Source: Glandiceps talaboti
Lineage: Eukaryota > Hemichordata > Enteropneusta > Spengelidae
DNA length: 62,500 bases
NCBI RefSeq assembly: GCF_964340395.1
Contig: NC_135557.1
Location: 11,321,046 to 11,383,545, forward strand
Direction of reading: 5' to 3'
Made by a program: the position numbers and the translations under genes. This document shows positions 61,735-62,500 of this stretch, one piece after another (position 1 is the first letter of the stretch; each line of letters starts with the position of its first letter). The notes under the pieces were generated by a model. The model had not been told where the DNA came from, made no database searches, and worked only from the letters and a program-made list of their open reading frames with translations.

Positions 61735-62500
61735 ATTATTAAAATATTTGAGGGGAATTTATTTGTTGTCATGGCAGCCGTCAGTTTTGAAATATTTATT
61801 TGAGCTTTGGACAAGATATTTCTTATTTTACATTTTTGACAGTATTGTGACTAAAAAATGTATAAAAAGTGTAATGATGATGTTTTTTTTTAAAAGACAA
61901 GACCAAATGAGTCGTGCTAAACCAAAAATGTACTCGTGCTGCACGACTGACATTTTTGACACGATTGAAAACCGAACAATGTAAATCGTGAAACTCAAAA
62001 ATGTAAATTCATTTACTTCTGTCCATGGGTGCTATATATATCACACTCTCCATACCAGTAAAACATAGTTCAACCTTTGTAGTGCCGGCATCAGTACACA
62101 GTACGGAGTTGGCGTAATCGCAATAAGCAGATGCTGTAACTAAGGCTAGACAAAGATGATGGTTTGACCTTTGACACGACGAACAGACAGTAATAAATAC
62201 AAAGATGGAACTAAAGCATAATATATAGGATAGCCACGTGTCACCCACGTCATAAATACTAAAGTCCATTGCACTCTTTTGAGTATATTTAATATATTAT
62301 GTGTATCAGCCCCCGACATCTACTCCCAATGCGTCTAACAAACAAACATTTGCATATGTACATGAAACCTTACCTGAAAAATGACCTCGACTGAAATATC
62401 AGTTTTGCGCATTGCAATCACAGTCAGTCCCCGAAACACTGGCCTAATTGGGGTAAATCTTCGTATAAGTCGTAGGCTAGCTAGGAATTGTGCGAAACGG
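59011..62500. other. Non-coding terminal interval with microsatellites
   Basis: No gene recognised. It holds (CAGT)n then (CACT)n at 60221-60296, CATC units at 61497-61510 and (AT)n at 61671-61730. A minus-strand GT donor-like site (CATTTTTCAG|GTAAGG) lies at about 62373, so an unseen first exon of a minus-strand gene may lie at 62373-62500. Confidence 0.45.

Overview
The window is animal nuclear DNA. Its genes are split by GT-AG introns, it is AT-rich, and it is crowded with microsatellites, minisatellites and short foldback elements. The gene families (TRIM-NHL paralogues, a TIR/SAM/Death protein, NXPE-type esterases, one CNC-bZIP factor of the NFE2L/NRF type) point to an invertebrate with large innate-type gene families, such as a cephalochordate, hemichordate or lophotrochozoan. 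The sequence alone does not settle which. About 85% of the window is non-coding.

Layout, left to right. 1-2500: microsatellites and a tRNA-derived SINE. 2567-5566 (-): a five-exon gene that splices into a 334-residue TIR-SAM-Death protein. 10037-12061 (-): a TRIM-NHL gene with a one-exon CDS and a RING lacking its last cysteine. 12.3-22.6 kb: gene-poor, with foldback elements, a Penelope-like inverted pair, a deleted LINE and a ~300-bp dispersed repeat. 22672-24934 (+): an NXPE-like membrane-anchored esterase, 540 aa. 25-31 kb: no gene. 31383-34340 (-): the three 3' coding exons of an NRF/CNC-bZIP gene, with both KEAP1-binding motifs. Several unrelated minisatellites surround it. 39236-41442 (+): a second NXPE-like gene, also 540 aa, with the same intron position and phase. 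44329-46293 (-): a second TRIM-NHL gene with an intact RING. 46.3-55.7 kb: non-coding. 55739-56614 (-): an NHL-only paralogue. 57650-58145 (+): a frameshifted SAP-like pseudogene whose 3' end was hit by a foldback transposon, with another copy 0.65 kb away. 59-62.5 kb: no recognised gene.

Genes working together. There is no operon logic here. TRIM-NHL, TIR-SAM-Death and NRF are all stress, immune or ubiquitin-linked families, but their proximity may be chance. The best candidate for something undescribed is the TIR-SAM-Death protein. It has an animal MyD88-like domain set in reversed order with an added SAM domain, and its exon phases agree at every junction.
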